Translations under genes and position numbers: made by a program
Notes under the pieces: generated by a model
What the model was told of the DNA's origin: nothing
The model's input: only the letters and a program-made list of their open reading frames with translations
Databases searched by the model: none
From: Lotus japonicus
Lineage: Eukaryota > Streptophyta > Magnoliopsida > Fabales > Fabaceae
DNA: 64,000 nt
Direction of reading: 5' to 3'
Assembly (NCBI RefSeq): GCF_012489685.1
Contig: NC_080042.1
Coordinates: 42,832,066 to 42,896,065, forward strand
In this document: positions 22,722 to 34,301 of the stretch, piece after piece
Layout of the letters: the number at the start of each line of letters is the position of its first letter
How positions within the stretch are numbered: position 1 is the stretch's first letter

Positions 22722-24683
22722 TTGGTCGAATTCTTGGTTCATCGACGGAGCCTGATGGAATCGTTTTGCCAACGGTGTAGCGAGGAACCGGAGCGGAGCC
22801 GCGTTTCTTCCCCGCGCACCGCAAGGCTAGGTAGACATCTCCGCGCGGAGGCACGTCGTGCACTGAGTGGCGACTTAAGACTGCAAAATGAGTGTTTGCA
22901 GGAGCAATTGGAATACTATCACCTTAAGCAATGGAATGAGGAGGAGAAGGAGGCGGAGGCTGTTGCGGAGGTTGAACCATTCTCGGCAGAGGTGCGAGAG
23001 GTGATGACAAGCCTTGTGTTGGAGACGTACGACGGACGAACCGATCCGCAAGATCATCTGCTACGTTTCAATACGAAGATGGCGATAAGCGCAGTTTCTG
23101 ATGCGGTAAAGTGTAGAATGCTTCCGTCCACATTCCGAGGCGCGACAATGACCTGGTTTATGGCCCTGCGACAAGGATCCATAAAGAAGTTCCGCGACTT
23201 TGTGTCGAAATTCCTGGGCCAGTTCTCTGCCGGCGAGGTCGAGGATCTGTTTCAGATTCGGCAGGAGGAGCGAGAGACGTTGAAGCAGTACATGGAACGG
23301 TACAACTCCGCGTCCGCAAGATTTGAAGAAGCGAAACCTCGGACATGCATATGTGCTTTTAAGAACGGATTGTCGTCAGGAAAGCTGAGCTGCGAGCTGG
23401 GTAGGAAACCCGAACGCTCGATGACAGAGGTACGCACCCGAGTGAAAGACTAAATCATAGAGGAAGAAGACGACGCATGTAAGAGGAAACGGTTGAAGGC
23501 GGCAAAGGTGTCGCTGGCGAGGAAACGGATACAGGACAAAGAAGCAAGTAATGTGCTGAAGGTTAGGGAAGTTGGCCAATTAATTAAGGAATTCAGGGGA
23601 AAGCGCTCCCGGCGGGCGACTAACTTTCGCCCACGAAAGAGGCAAGAGGGGAACACGGGCGATAAATCGGCAAAGTCACTCCTGGAGGCGACGGTTGTGG
23701 AAATAGGCGAGGATGGTGAGTACGGAATTGACCCCTGGCACGACGTCAAGGGTCGGTCCAAGTAGTGTGAATATCACAACCTGGGGGGCCATAACACCAG
23801 TGACTGTCTATCTCTGAAGGGCCAAATTAGGCAGTTGATCAAGGCGAGGCAACCATTAGTCGCAGGACACGGGTTGTACAGTGACAACATGAAGCGAGCG
23901 CCAAATGCAGAAAACGAGAAGATAAATATGGCGAAAGAAAAGGAAGCAGAGGAAGACGTCGACGACAGGGGCGGGGCGATATCCAGAACGGTTAATGCAA
24001 TCACAGTGGGCCCTTACGGCGGCAGCATCACATCAGCGGCAAGGGGAAAGCGGGAAGAGGCGGTGGCATCGGTCCAAGGGCATCCAGCTCCATTTGGGTG
24101 CCAACACCCAGATATAGTAGTATCATCCGCAGATTTTGAGGGAATCAAGGCCCATACAGATGATCCGTTAGTGGTAATGGTAAGAATTAATGGGTTCAAT
24201 GTGCAGAGGGTGCTTTTGGACCAAGGAAGCTCGACGGATATCTTCTACAGGGACGCGTTCGGACAGTTGGGACTGACAGACAAGGATTTGATGCCATACA
24301 CAGGAAACCTGGTAGGTTTCTCGGGAAAGCAGGTTCGGGTACGCGGCTATGTGGAGTTGGACACAGTTTTTGGAATGGGCGAGGACACCGAGCTCCTAAG
24401 GATAAGGTATTTGGTCCTACGGGTTGCAGCAGTTTATAACGTAATCATCGGACGAAACACTTTAAATCGCCTCCATGCAGTGATATCCACGACCCACCTC
24501 GCGATAAAGTATCCACTGCTCTGCGGAAAGATAGGAAAAATAGTGGTAGATCAAGAGGGGGCGAGGAAGTGCTACAGCAATAGCCTTAACTTGTATGGTA
24601 AGAGAGGAGCCGGCGACGTACACAAGTGTCATGAGATTGAGGAAGCTGAAGGCGGGCAAGAGCGTCCGGCTACACAGAGCTAG
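22722..24683 (+). pseudogene. Gag-protease polyprotein with two in-frame stops
   Basis: One reading frame runs through the whole stretch, broken by TAA at 23451-23453 and TAG at 23763-23765. The first part is a retrotransposon gag (SLVLETYDGRTDPQDHLLRF, ATMTWFMALRQGSI, FVSKFLGQFS). After a basic linker comes a zinc-binding-like motif, CEYHNLGGHNTSDC (from 23766). The third part is an aspartic protease with VLLDQGSSTDIFY around the catalytic Asp (about 24219) and the flap-distal VIIGRNTLNRL. After 24683 only a degraded linker remains (to about 25060), ending before RT would begin. The product would form particles and mature gag, but this copy cannot make it in full. Confidence 0.85.
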
Positions 24684-25339
24684 AGCGATGCGAGCAAATG
24701 AGAAAGGCAGGTCAGCAAAAAGGCGAATATGACGAAGAAAGGGGGAAGTCAGGGCGAGGGAGCCCGGAAGGTAGGGCAAGACGAATCCTTTACTCGTACA
24801 GATAGCGAGCGGTGTGGAGAGAGCTGGGACATGGATGCAACCAGTAGAGGCGTACTGGCGATTGAGCCTAGGCTCACCTATGAGCAAGAGTGGCGCCTGA
24901 GTAAGTTGGTAGAGGACAACGTTGACCTCTATAATTGGGAACAAAAGGAAACTACTTCCAGGAGCTGCCCACATTCAGCCGCCCGCGCAGAAGGAAAAAG
25001 AGAGGGGAGAAGGGACAGAGTTAAAGGCAGGAAAAAGGGAAATTCGCCGGCGAACTGAGACTGTAGGAAAGAGAGAGGCAGAATGAAAGGATAGTCAGTG
25101 GCAGTGTTGTCAGGATAAGAGGAAATGCGAACAACTAGAGGATAGGAGTAAGAGGCCAACGAAGTCAGCCTGACGCACCGAGGATGGAATACTGGGTACG
25201 ATACTCTGATCGAGGGAACGGTCACAGTGTGGGGATATGGCAAGGAGGCAACCAAAAAGCTAGGACTAAAAATAAAGATGAACTCTTTTTCTCCAACACG
25301 GGAGTTTTTTAACGAGGCATCCCTCGATGTAAAAATTTA

Positions 25340-26697
25340 GGCTTAATACATCAGAAGGCCCCTGAATTTGTAAAGGGAATCAGTTCCAGGGCCTGGAAAA
25401 TTTTCGCATCAAATTGGGTCCCTAACAAATTTTTTTTAATTCAATTAAGGCCAAATGCGTGTCTGATGCTGATGTGTCTAAATTTTAACAGACATGGCAT
25501 TTCCGCGTGGCTTTTATAATTATTTTTAGAAACCAATAATTATTATTCCTTTATTATTAATTCCAAGTCATTAAAAAAAACTTAATCTGAAAAAACCTAA
25601 CCTAATTTGAAAACATAATCAAACCCTCTCCTCCTTCCTCTCTTCACTATCTTCTTCCAAACACGGCCGACCTTCCTCTTCCTCCAACCAGCCGCCACCT
25701 TCTAACTGATCCCTGGCGAGAAGGAGAGAAGGAAGAAAGCTTCCGCACAATCGGCCGGCGATGGAGGCCACAGTAGCTGACGAATCGACGGAGGATGGGA
25801 AGAAAATACCAAGATCTTGAAGAGATCCACGATTTGAAGATGGTGGTGCGATGGAGGTCTCAACGGCGCGGCGAGATGGCAAGGCTCACGGTAGTGCGTT
25901 GGTTGCAACAGTGAGGAGCGACGGCGCGTGGAAGAGGAGGACGGCAGAAGGGAAGGTCAGGTTAGCTTGGGTTTGATTGGAACATGGTTGGCTTTGTGGT
26001 GATTGAGAAGAGGTTTCTTTCTTCTTCGTCTCTTTCTGGTTTTGATTTAGGGAGATTTGTTTGCTTGAAGATTCAGTGACAGGGGAAGTGGGTGTTGTTC
26101 TGATTTAGGAGCTTGAGGTTCTGGGTCCAGTTAGCTATGCAGTGGTTGTGATTGAAGGCTTGGGTTTGAAGGGAATGGATTTTTGTGGTTTTAATTTCTT
26201 TGATGGTGGTTCTATCTTCTTCCATTGTACTAGCTTCTCTGCAAATGATAGTGCTTCTCTGCACTGGTAATTACACATCTTGTTGTGGTTATGAAGCTGT
26301 CTTTTACCTGTTGTGGTTCAAATTGGGGCTGAAGATCACTTAGGAGGGTTCAATTTGGGGCTGAATTGTTATTATTAGATTAGGAATTTGTTATTATTAG
26401 ATTAGGTTATTATTTAGTTAAGGGTTATTAGATTAGGGATTTTATTAAGTTTTTTATTTTTTTTCTGCTTAAATAAATGAGTTGGAATTAAAAAAATAAA
26501 GTATTATAATTTTTTAATTAAAAAATAATTATAAAAGCCACGTGTAATTGATGACTAGGACAAAATTGAGGTTTGACAGCATTTGGCCTTAATTGAATTA
26601 AAAAAAATTTGTTAGGGACTCAATTTGATGCGAAAATTTTCCAGGCCCTGGAACTGATTCCCTTTACAAATTCAGGGGCCTTCTGATGTATTAAGCC
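25340..26697. mobile_element. Mutator-type element (GGCTTAATACATCAG family) nested in the gypsy element
   Basis: Both ends read GGCTTAATACATCAGAAGGC inward, with inverted homology of about 110 bp. A perfect 9-bp TSD, AAAAATTTA, lies at 25331-25339 and 26698-26706. There is no transposase. It inserted after the gypsy element, in the place where pol would start or already after pol was lost. Confidence 0.9.
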
Positions 26698-27504
26698 AAA
26701 AATTTATACAAATCAAATACAAAAGGATATTCTCAGCAATACTCCTAATTATTAAACTGAGACGGCAGCCTGGTGGGAAAAATTCCCTGAAGGTGGCGAT
26801 CCCAACACGATTTTGATGTCTGGGGATCGCTCCGCAAAGTCCGGCGCTGACCGTAGCCCCTGCTGGCGATGTGTGCGGATAAGCTTCTTATCCAAAGAAC
26901 CTCCCCGAAATATGGGCGAGTCAAGTCTTCTCGAAACGCGGGCGAGCATTTTTAACTAGGCTGAAAGTCTCGGGCAACCTATATGGCCATTGGGCCCCGA
27001 GCAACTATAAGACCCCACCTAATAAGGCTGGAGGGGCCACACCTGCTCTTACTGGAAATATGCGTGGGAACAAAAGCCTCGGTCTAATACCGAGCGAAAG
27101 TCCTAGTTATACATGACACACTCTCAAAAGCTTTAAGCACTGAAAACACATGTCACACGACGAGGAAACAAAAGGCGAAATTCATGGTGACACCGCCCGT
27201 AATCGCTGCGGCCCGATCGCCTCGCCCAATTACGACGATCAAGCCCGAGCGGCTCGCTCGCCTTACCCGTTTATCTATTCAACCGTTTTCATTTTTTCCG
27301 TTCATTATTTACCTGCTCCCGCATTCATATCAACATACATCTAGAGGCATTTATATAAAAAAAACTCTTTTATTTATATCTTTCTTTTACATCTTAAAAC
27401 GGAGGATTTTTTCTCATAATCATACATTGACGACGAAACTCTGTTTTCTCAAGCTCTAGACGGTGCCGCTTGTACTCCAACTGGACCAAACTTTGACGAG
27501 CCTC

Positions 27505-27783
27505 CTACCTCTCAAGACTCTCCACCGCGTCCTTCAGTGAAGCCTCCACCACTCGAATATCGGCATAATTGTCCAATTCCCGCTGGAACAAATCCTGGAG
27601 CTCCTCCACAAATGCGAGGAACCCTCTGAGTTTGTTGTCTATCTCAGGGCTTAGACTCATGCCCAGCAACCGATTGGTCAGCTGGTAGACGCTAGGATCT
27701 TCTGGATGCCTAATGTTGATATAGAGGTCCTCATCAAAAGCTTTCTTCCTCAGCTCGCTAATACAACTTTCGAAGGATGCCAT
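27505..27783 (-). CDS. Antisense 92-aa frame within the gypsy element
   Basis: The frame starts MASFESCISELRKKAFDEDL and is helical and acidic, with heptad-like leucines. It is probably a separate or C-terminal part of the antisense gene of this element. I do not recognise a domain. The 400 bp up to the next antisense frame (28185) holds no clear coding sequence. Confidence 0.4.
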   Translation of the reverse strand: MASFESCISELRKKAFDEDLYINIRHPEDPSVYQLTNRLLGMSLSPEIDNKLRGFLAFVEELQDLFQRELDNYADIRVVEASLKDAVESLER

Positions 27784-28184
27784 TGTGATGTTTGAATTAG
27801 GAAACAGATGAGATGTGAAGACTGTTATGAGTTAACGACCATTTATACACTAAGTTCAGTCTTCAGGAGTTATTGCGAAAGCAGTTTCTCGAAGAGTTTT
27901 TCCTTGGAAAATGATGCAACTCGTAATAAAGTCATAAGTATTCCTGGCCGGTGGTCAATGGTAACCCTCCGTTGGAATCTGGGGAAGATGCGTTTAAAGG
28001 TGCAAGTGTTAGGACTCTATAGGAAGGACGACTCGTGGCAGGAACGGCGTCGGCACGGCGTCGGCGGAGAAGGAAGGTTTGAAAAGAAAAAAAGTAGCAA
28101 GACAAAACAGAAACGGAACCTGGAATTTGCATTAAAAGATAAACAAGAAAAAAGATCGCGGTTACAAGATCAACCTAAAAACTG

Positions 28185-29099
28185 CTAACATTCTTCATTT
28201 CTCTCTACATCTTCTTCATTCAGGAAACGCTCGACGACAAAGCCTGGGGGATCGTCGATACCAACCAACCCAGTGAGAGTAATCTTCTCGAATGCTGTCA
28301 TCTGGTAAAAATCGATCTGGGGATAGAGGTGCTGGACTTGGGCTTTGGCGAGGAAAATGCCACGGCCGCACTCAAAAACGGCGGAGGCAGCAGCGTCTGA
28401 ACTCATTCTTTCCTCTAAGGCCTTCGCGTCGAGCTGAGTTTGAGTCTTCATCCTGGATAAAGCTTCATTCTTCTTCGCCAGTTCAGCACGAAGGTGTTCA
28501 AGTTCAGTCTCCATTGAAGAAAGGGCTTGATCCTTAGAGGCCACTAGATCAACTTTTGCTTTGGAATCCTCCTGAACCTCCTGCTGAAGCTTTGCAAGGG
28601 CCTTCTCCAAATCAGAAATTTTCCTGTCTCGGAATTCCAGGCTAACCTCAACACGGCTAGTTTGCTCGGCCAACTCTTTGGAAAACAAGGTTTCTTTGGA
28701 ATTTAGTTGGGCGAGGAGCGCCTCACGCTCCTCAACAAATTTAGCGTTGAGGGCGCGGAGGCGCGCCACCTCTGATTACAACACCTCGGCATCCTGGGCG
28801 GACTGCTTATAATGATGAAAAGCGTGGAGCACCGTCGCCAATGCGCTTTCTGAAACCCTATCCAAGCCTTGCTGCTTGACCACTTCATCCATTCTCGCAA
28901 TTTGCGCTGACGTCAGGGACAGAGAATATGGATGCTCTTGATTTGCAGAGCCCTGAGGCGGGGCGGGGCTATCACTGGGTGATGGAGCGCTAGCAGATGG
29001 CATTAAGTTTTGACTAAGAGGTGGTAGGGTAACTTTCGCACTGAAGGGAGGTTTGTTGACGGAACCGCCCCGGGCGCGAGGCGCGGAAACTAGAGCCAC
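28185..29099 (-). pseudogene. Antisense gene, middle and C-terminal coiled-coil parts
   Basis: Two frames overlap end to end. 29099-28776 encodes a Pro/Ser-rich linker followed by LTSAQIARMDEVVKQQGLDR; 28769-28185 encodes a long coiled coil (LRALNAKFVEEREALLAQLN ... LEHLRAELAKKNEALSRM) ending ERFLNEEDVERNEEC. They are split by a stop near 28776, where the frame is otherwise continuous in character. This fits the long coiled-coil tail of plant gypsy-type antisense proteins. Confidence 0.6.
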
Positions 29100-29775
29100 A
29101 TGTGAAGGCCCGCCGGGCTGGTTCGACTTGGGAGTCTCCTCAGACTCATAAAAAGCTGCTAAGATAACATGGGTTTTTCCCCGCCGGAAGACGATGTAAT
29201 AGCCGCGGAGTGCGGTCTCTTTGGGGAAGGGCGGGGGGCCTCTTCACCGAGAGGCCTTTTCCCACTCACTTTTGACAAGGACGTTTTATCGCCCTTCAGG
29301 TTAATTCGGGGGGGGGAGGGGGGACAAGACGTTCCCTTTCTTCTAAAAGGCGGTCAGAAGGCCCTCGCTGGCTTGGCGTATTTTTCTTGAAGCAAAGAGC
29401 GGCGAGGGTAAGCTAGCAGAAAGCGGGGAGGACGGAGTAAATAGGGAGAAAGGATTTACCGATTACACGAGTGCAGTCTAAAATTGGGAGTCTTGCCAGG
29501 AAGCTGATGACAGCTTTATCCTCATGGGTTAAGGAATCTTCAGGTGGGTCAATTACTTAGAGCACCTCTTGGGTCCAGTAGAGGGGGAATCAGGCGGTGC
29601 CGTCCCTATGGGTAAAAACCTCAGGATACTCATGGCACACCACGACCCTGAAGAACTTTCGAGCCAAATCGACGGTAATGTTGGACCAAAAAGGGCTGAA
29701 GCGCTGACGTCCGGGCCTAGCTTCCAGGGAAACCCAGTTACGTGGCGGCGACGGCTGGGCGGACACGCGATAGAA

Positions 29776-30230
29776 TTAGAAGAAGTGGGAGGGTTCAGGC
29801 TCTTGCTGAATCACGTCGCAGAGGATTTCAAAGCATTGTAGGAAAGCCCAACTGTTGGAGTGAAGTTGGCTGGGAGCGACATTGATTCTATGAAGCATGG
29901 AGCATATGAATGGAAAAAAGGGAAACCTAATTCCCAAACTGGTGAACATGTATCCATAAGCATAGAAGAAGTGGGGAACACCCACGTGGTTGTCTTGGGG
30001 ACGGAGCCAAGGACGTTCGGCGGCTGTGCACACGCCGTAATACATAAGGTTGTCAAGAGGTTTCTCATGGCAAAACCCACCGGATTCCGAAGAAATTTCG
30101 CAAATGGATGACCACTGATCCAAGCTAGATGGTTGGTTGGGCATCGTCCAGGCGAGCAGAGCCCTAACAGCGAGGACCAGCAAGGATTCCCAGGTTCTCG
30201 TTCGGAAGGCAACGATGTCCTTTTCTTCAA
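29776..30230 (-). pseudogene. Antisense gene, N-terminal gypsy-type domain
   Basis: The minus-strand frame contains FTSLGIRFPFFPF and LHRINVAPSQLHSNSWAF, the signature of the 'putative gypsy type transposon' domain (Pfam Transposase_28, named from memory). Frames at 30230 and 30183 overlap and the homology appears split between them, so at least one frameshift is present. Between 29776 and 29100 the reading is broken by stops and low-complexity G runs. The gene runs against gag and is the antisense gene of this element; its role in the element is not established. Confidence 0.65.
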
Positions 30231-30345
30231 GCGGAGCTCCTCCTGGGGGGCCGATCAGCAGGAGGAACGCACCGTAAGGGGGTGGCGACAGTGACGTCGC
30301 GTTTGGAGCTTTTGGTACGGCGTTTTGGTGTCATTACGAAAAGGG

Positions 30346-30515
30346 GGTTTGCAGAGGGAGATCCGCGCGTCCTGAAAAGATGAGCATGTACCTTACAAAG
30401 AAGTAAGGGTCACTTTAACGTTGTGGAGATCTGCCGGAAGGAAGGGCGGCGCGTGGGAAGCTATGAAAGTAAAAACAGTGGTTTGCAGAGGGAGATCCGC
30501 GCGTCCTGAAAAGAT
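30346..30515. repeat. Duplicated 36-bp segment flanking filler DNA
   Basis: 30346-30381 and 30480-30515 are identical 36-mers. The sequence just after the first copy (30380-30405) is identical for 26 bp to 31905-31930, which lies outside the element. Confidence 0.85.
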
Positions 30516-30953
30516 TAAGGGATAAGTGGAACAACGTCCTTATAAGCAAAAGGTAATGATTAAGGGAAACGTGTGAAGAAACGTTGAGGGCAGTTGTTGA
30601 AAAAATGTGGAGGAAAGGTGGAAGATCGTGCCCCATAATAACGGGAGAAATGATTGCAGTCGCGGGGTTTCGGGAAGTGGAAATGACTCAGTAAGGGGAA
30701 ATTGCAAACAGCTAAAGATAGTTGGCCCAGTATCCAAAACTGACAGGCTTTTTGAGGATTCGAGGGGACGTTTTGGGGGAGCAGTTGAGATTTTGCAGAC
30801 CTAAGCTGCCACGTGTCGAAGGCCCTGAGCGCATCAAGGTCTTAAGATTTAGGACACATGCGTGGCCACGACGGGCCAAGCAAATCAAGCATCATCGCCA
30901 CAAGCTTGCTTGTGGACTCGAGCCGCCAAGGGAGCATGACAAGACATCCGAAA

Positions 30954-31431
30954 TGTAAATTTTTAAGCTTTAAATTACCAAGCCAGGTTGGCAATTGTTC
31001 TTTGTTTTCAGACCTTATTTTTTAGCACTAGTTAGCTTCTCATGACCATCGCCTGGTTTTCTTATGTTTAGAAGACACACTTAGCTCTCATGCTTCGAGC
31101 TCGGTGTCTTGTGGACTGGGCGAGACCCCAGGGTCCCTCGTCCAGGAGCGCTGGCCTGGGGCGATGAGTAGACCAGGGACTTGGGCCTTCTTCCCGGAGG
31201 CCCAACTGGCCCATTAGAATGATTTAGAGGCGCTAAGCCCAACTCTCCCAACTATAAATAGGGGAGGGATACCAATTGTAAAGGACTCTTGGCTCATTTG
31301 AGAAATAACAAACTTGAAATTCAGTTACATTTTCTCTCTAAGCGGTTACGCTCTCCTTCGCTTTAGGAATCTCGCATCACGTTCCTTACACCTTAGATAC
31401 TACACCTCATCTCAATGTTCATGATTGAACA
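30954..31431 (+). repeat. 3' LTR of the Tat-like element
   Basis: Starts TGTAAATTTT and ends GATTGAACA; TATA box at 31251. A diverged minus-strand copy occurs at 58824-59298, which helps to place the start. Confidence 0.8.
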
Positions 31432-31928
31432 ATGAGTAAGTGTCTCTGTGTAGATATGTGAAAGGAAACAAATTTAAAAGCTCGATAATTTGGTGTTTGA
31501 TATAAAAATCCAATATGAGTTTATCTAAAATTTGAACCAAACAACATAAGTTTAAAAGAACCGTTCTCCCATTCCCCTCCAACCAAACAATATGTTAGTG
31601 GGGTAGTGGCAGTGTGCGATTATATAGTACCATGTTTGAATTAATCATCTTCAATTGAAGATAGACTTTAAATTTAAGTGGATAGCTTTCACGTTAGCAA
31701 CTCACATTAGGTATTACCTCAAAACCGCATTCAGTTTAAAGTTGTCTTCCAGAAATAAAATTTTGCATGCTCTATCATGTACTGTACAGGTTATTAGGCT
31801 CATAGAAATTAAAGGTATTTTAGTGCGTACTTTAGACTTGTTATGTCATATTGATGTTAATGGACTTAATGCTTTTGCATTTCTTTGGATATATCGTCTT
31901 ACATATGAGCATGTACCTTACAAAGAAG
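31432..31928. other. No gene recognised
   Basis: AT-rich. A 106-codon frame (31655-31975) runs into the MITE and shows no domain; I treat it as chance. Confidence 0.5.
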
Positions 31929-31930
31929 TA

Positions 31931-32240
31931 CTCCTTCCGTTCTCATTTATAAGTCACTTTTACCTAATTCTCTAGGATTTAGAAAAGAAGTTGCTCAGTT
32001 CAAAAAAGAAAAGAAGTTGCTATTATTAAATTTGTAAAAAGTTTATTGAGTTTCCTAGATTACCCATCAACTTCTCTCTCCCAATTAATTTATTTTCAAA
32101 ATTACATTATCTCTTACATATTAAATATGAGGGTAAATTTGGAAAATAGTATTAAAAGCTTCATTGGTATTATAAGGTGACTTATATTTTGAGACTAAAA
32201 AAACTCTTAAAATGTGACTTATATATGGGGACGGAGGGAG
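31931..32240. mobile_element. Stowaway-type MITE
   Basis: The ends are CTCCTTCCGTTCTCATTTAT and the complement of CTCCCTCCGTCCCCATATAT, both followed inward by AAGTCAC. A TA target duplication flanks it (31929-31930 and 32241-32242). These are the hallmarks of Stowaway MITEs of the Tc1/mariner superfamily. Length 310 bp, no coding capacity. Confidence 0.9.
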
Positions 32241-32382
32241 TACTTCTTAAAGTTAACCGCTTGTTCATAGCTTCCAGAAAGGAACATAATTTGGCTAAAA
32301 AGAAGTACTTCATTTTGCTATAGCTTTGCAGATGTTGCAATGGTTGCATTCCTCTGAATCTTGGATAGGGAGATAGATTAAA

Positions 32383-33312
32383 GGAGGCATCTAATATGGG
32401 AAAATTTTCTTTGTGTAACATTACACAACCAAACAAATTGACCATTTTACCCTTACTCGAAAAATTAATTCCACCTTCACCCTTCCCATCATCCTCCGCC
32501 ACAAAGACTACCGAGCTCAACCGCGGTTCCACCATGATCACACCACTGCAAGCTTCACACCCAGTGAACCAAATCTCTTCCCTCTTCTCCTCTTCGACCA
32601 CTGCACCGCTCTCTTCAACATTAAAGTTTGAATCTTTTTCCACTTTACATAACCAGATCTCATTCTTTAAGAGCCACTTTGTCTCAACAACCCATTTTCG
32701 GAACCATCTGTTTCAGAACCTTCAACCAATTTGAAGAAATCATTTCAATTATGAATCAGAAACCGGTGCCCAGTGAACTTACAAAGCCAACCACCACAAC
32801 CTATAAATCAAAATGCAAGCTTTACATAAAAGAGGGTGAAAGGAAGGAACTTTTAGCACCCCACTACCCACACATGTATAAACCTCCAGAATCCATAATC
32901 TGAGATTGAATCGTTGATGCCAATATGAGGAATTTTTAGATCTGCTTCCAATCTTCATCGGAGGGGTCAAAGTTTGGTGGAGGAGGAATTTTCAGATCTG
33001 CATGAGCAATTGGAGGTGTGGTGATCGGTGGGGAGGAGGGGAAGGAGAAGGGTGGTTTGCGGTGGGGGTGGGTTGCAGTGAAGGAGAAGGAGAAGGGTGG
33101 CTTGTGGTGGTGGTGGGGGTGGGTTGCAGTGAAGGAGAAGGAGAAGGGTTCCGGTGGGGGTGGCTTGCAGTGAGAGAGATACTGGGGTTTTTGGGTTGAA
33201 GATGATGGGAAGGATGGAGATGGGATTAATTTTTGGAGTAAGGGTAGAAAGGACATTTTGTTGGGTTGTGCAAGGTTGCACAAAGCTATTTTTGTGCATA
33301 TTAGATTTTCCC
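32383..33312. mobile_element. Mutator-type element, same family as 12101-13111
   Basis: The right 70 bp is nearly identical to the right end of the copy at 12101-13111. A perfect 9-bp TSD, TAGATTAAA, lies at 32374-32382 and 33313-33321. The interior contains a minisatellite on its right side. No transposase; the small frames are low complexity. Confidence 0.88.
33035..33180. repeat. Minisatellite inside the Mutator-type element
   Basis: About three copies of a 57-66 bp unit containing GAAGGAGAAGGAGAAGGG and GGGGGTGG, differing mainly by GGT-triplet expansion. Confidence 0.75.
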
Positions 33313-33321
33313 TAGATTAAA

Positions 33322-33603
33322 GAATAAAAAGTTCGTCAATGTTAAAAAAATTCGTCCCTTAAGGCATTATCATCATAAGTTTCGAAAAGTATTACATGGA
33401 ACTTAGAAAATTTCTCAATAACTGTGCATTTTAGATGGAACAGAGGAAGAACTACAATGTTACCTCCCATGAGACCTTGATGGTGCTTTAACCTTTGTTG
33501 CCTCCACTTTCAAAACAAATAATACATAAGAAAATCTACATTTGCTTTCTCAGCATTATTGTTGTTAATTTTGGTTGTCTGCATTTTTTCAAAAACAACT
33601 TGA
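33322..33603. other. No gene recognised
   Basis: Low-complexity AT-rich spacer with no frame of interest. Confidence 0.5.
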
Positions 33604-34301
33604 TGTTGGAGCAGATGTTGTAACATCGTGCCTGTGACATTTGTCCATGCGGGGCTGTTGTGTGTTGCATGTTTGTTCTGGAAGTTTTGATTTGTTTTAC
33701 GTGTTCAACAAGTTAGGGTTGTCGAAGAAGCTTCTATGTGTTATCTGGAGTATATTATAGTGTAATCAAATCTGCTGAAGAAGATTTGATTTGGTTTAAA
33801 TTGTAGAAGATTATATCTTTATATTTTCAAATCTTATTTGATAAGAGTTAGTACTGGTTTAAAAAGATTTGTTCTAGATGTGTTTTGTGGACTCTATTTT
33901 TGTGCAAGCCCATTGAAGATCAAGACCAGAAGAATGGCTATTTAAGGAAGCTTAGCCCTAGTTGCTAGGTGTGCGTTGGGCACCCAAGGATTGGGATTTT
34001 AGGGTTTGTTTGTGAGTCCTTGTTCTGTTATTTTGTACACCACTCTACTGCCTCCATTGATCATCATATGGCATAGAGTTGGTTTGTTTTAGTTGAGTTG
34101 TAATCTCTTCAAATCTGTGTTGCTTATTGTAAGCCCAATCACTATGGCAGTGATTGAGAGAAAGTGAGAGGGACTCTCATACTTAGGGGGAAATACTAAG
34201 TAGAAATACACTGGGTAGATTAGGATAAGAACTATGAACTGAGGTATTCATGAGTTTTCTTGAGATAGTGGATTTCCTTTCTTTGGGCGAAACCCTCCAG
34301 A

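Larger units (their letters stand above)
22278..31431 (+). mobile_element. Ty3/gypsy Tat-like element: gag-protease, antisense gene, no RT
   Basis: A partial 5' LTR (22278-22611), primer-binding-like site (22614), gag-protease (22722-24683), antisense frames (27505-30230) and a full 3' LTR (30954-31431). RT, RNase H and integrase are missing. A Mutator-type element (25340-26697) is nested inside. An antisense gene downstream of pol, carrying a gypsy-type domain, is known from the Tat lineage. The 5' end of the left LTR is lost, so no TSD can be read. The coding part has stops and is inactive. Confidence 0.8.

Noticed and set aside
31655..31975. 106-aa hydrophobic frame
   Set aside because: Runs into a MITE and has no homology that I recognise; AT-rich chance frame.
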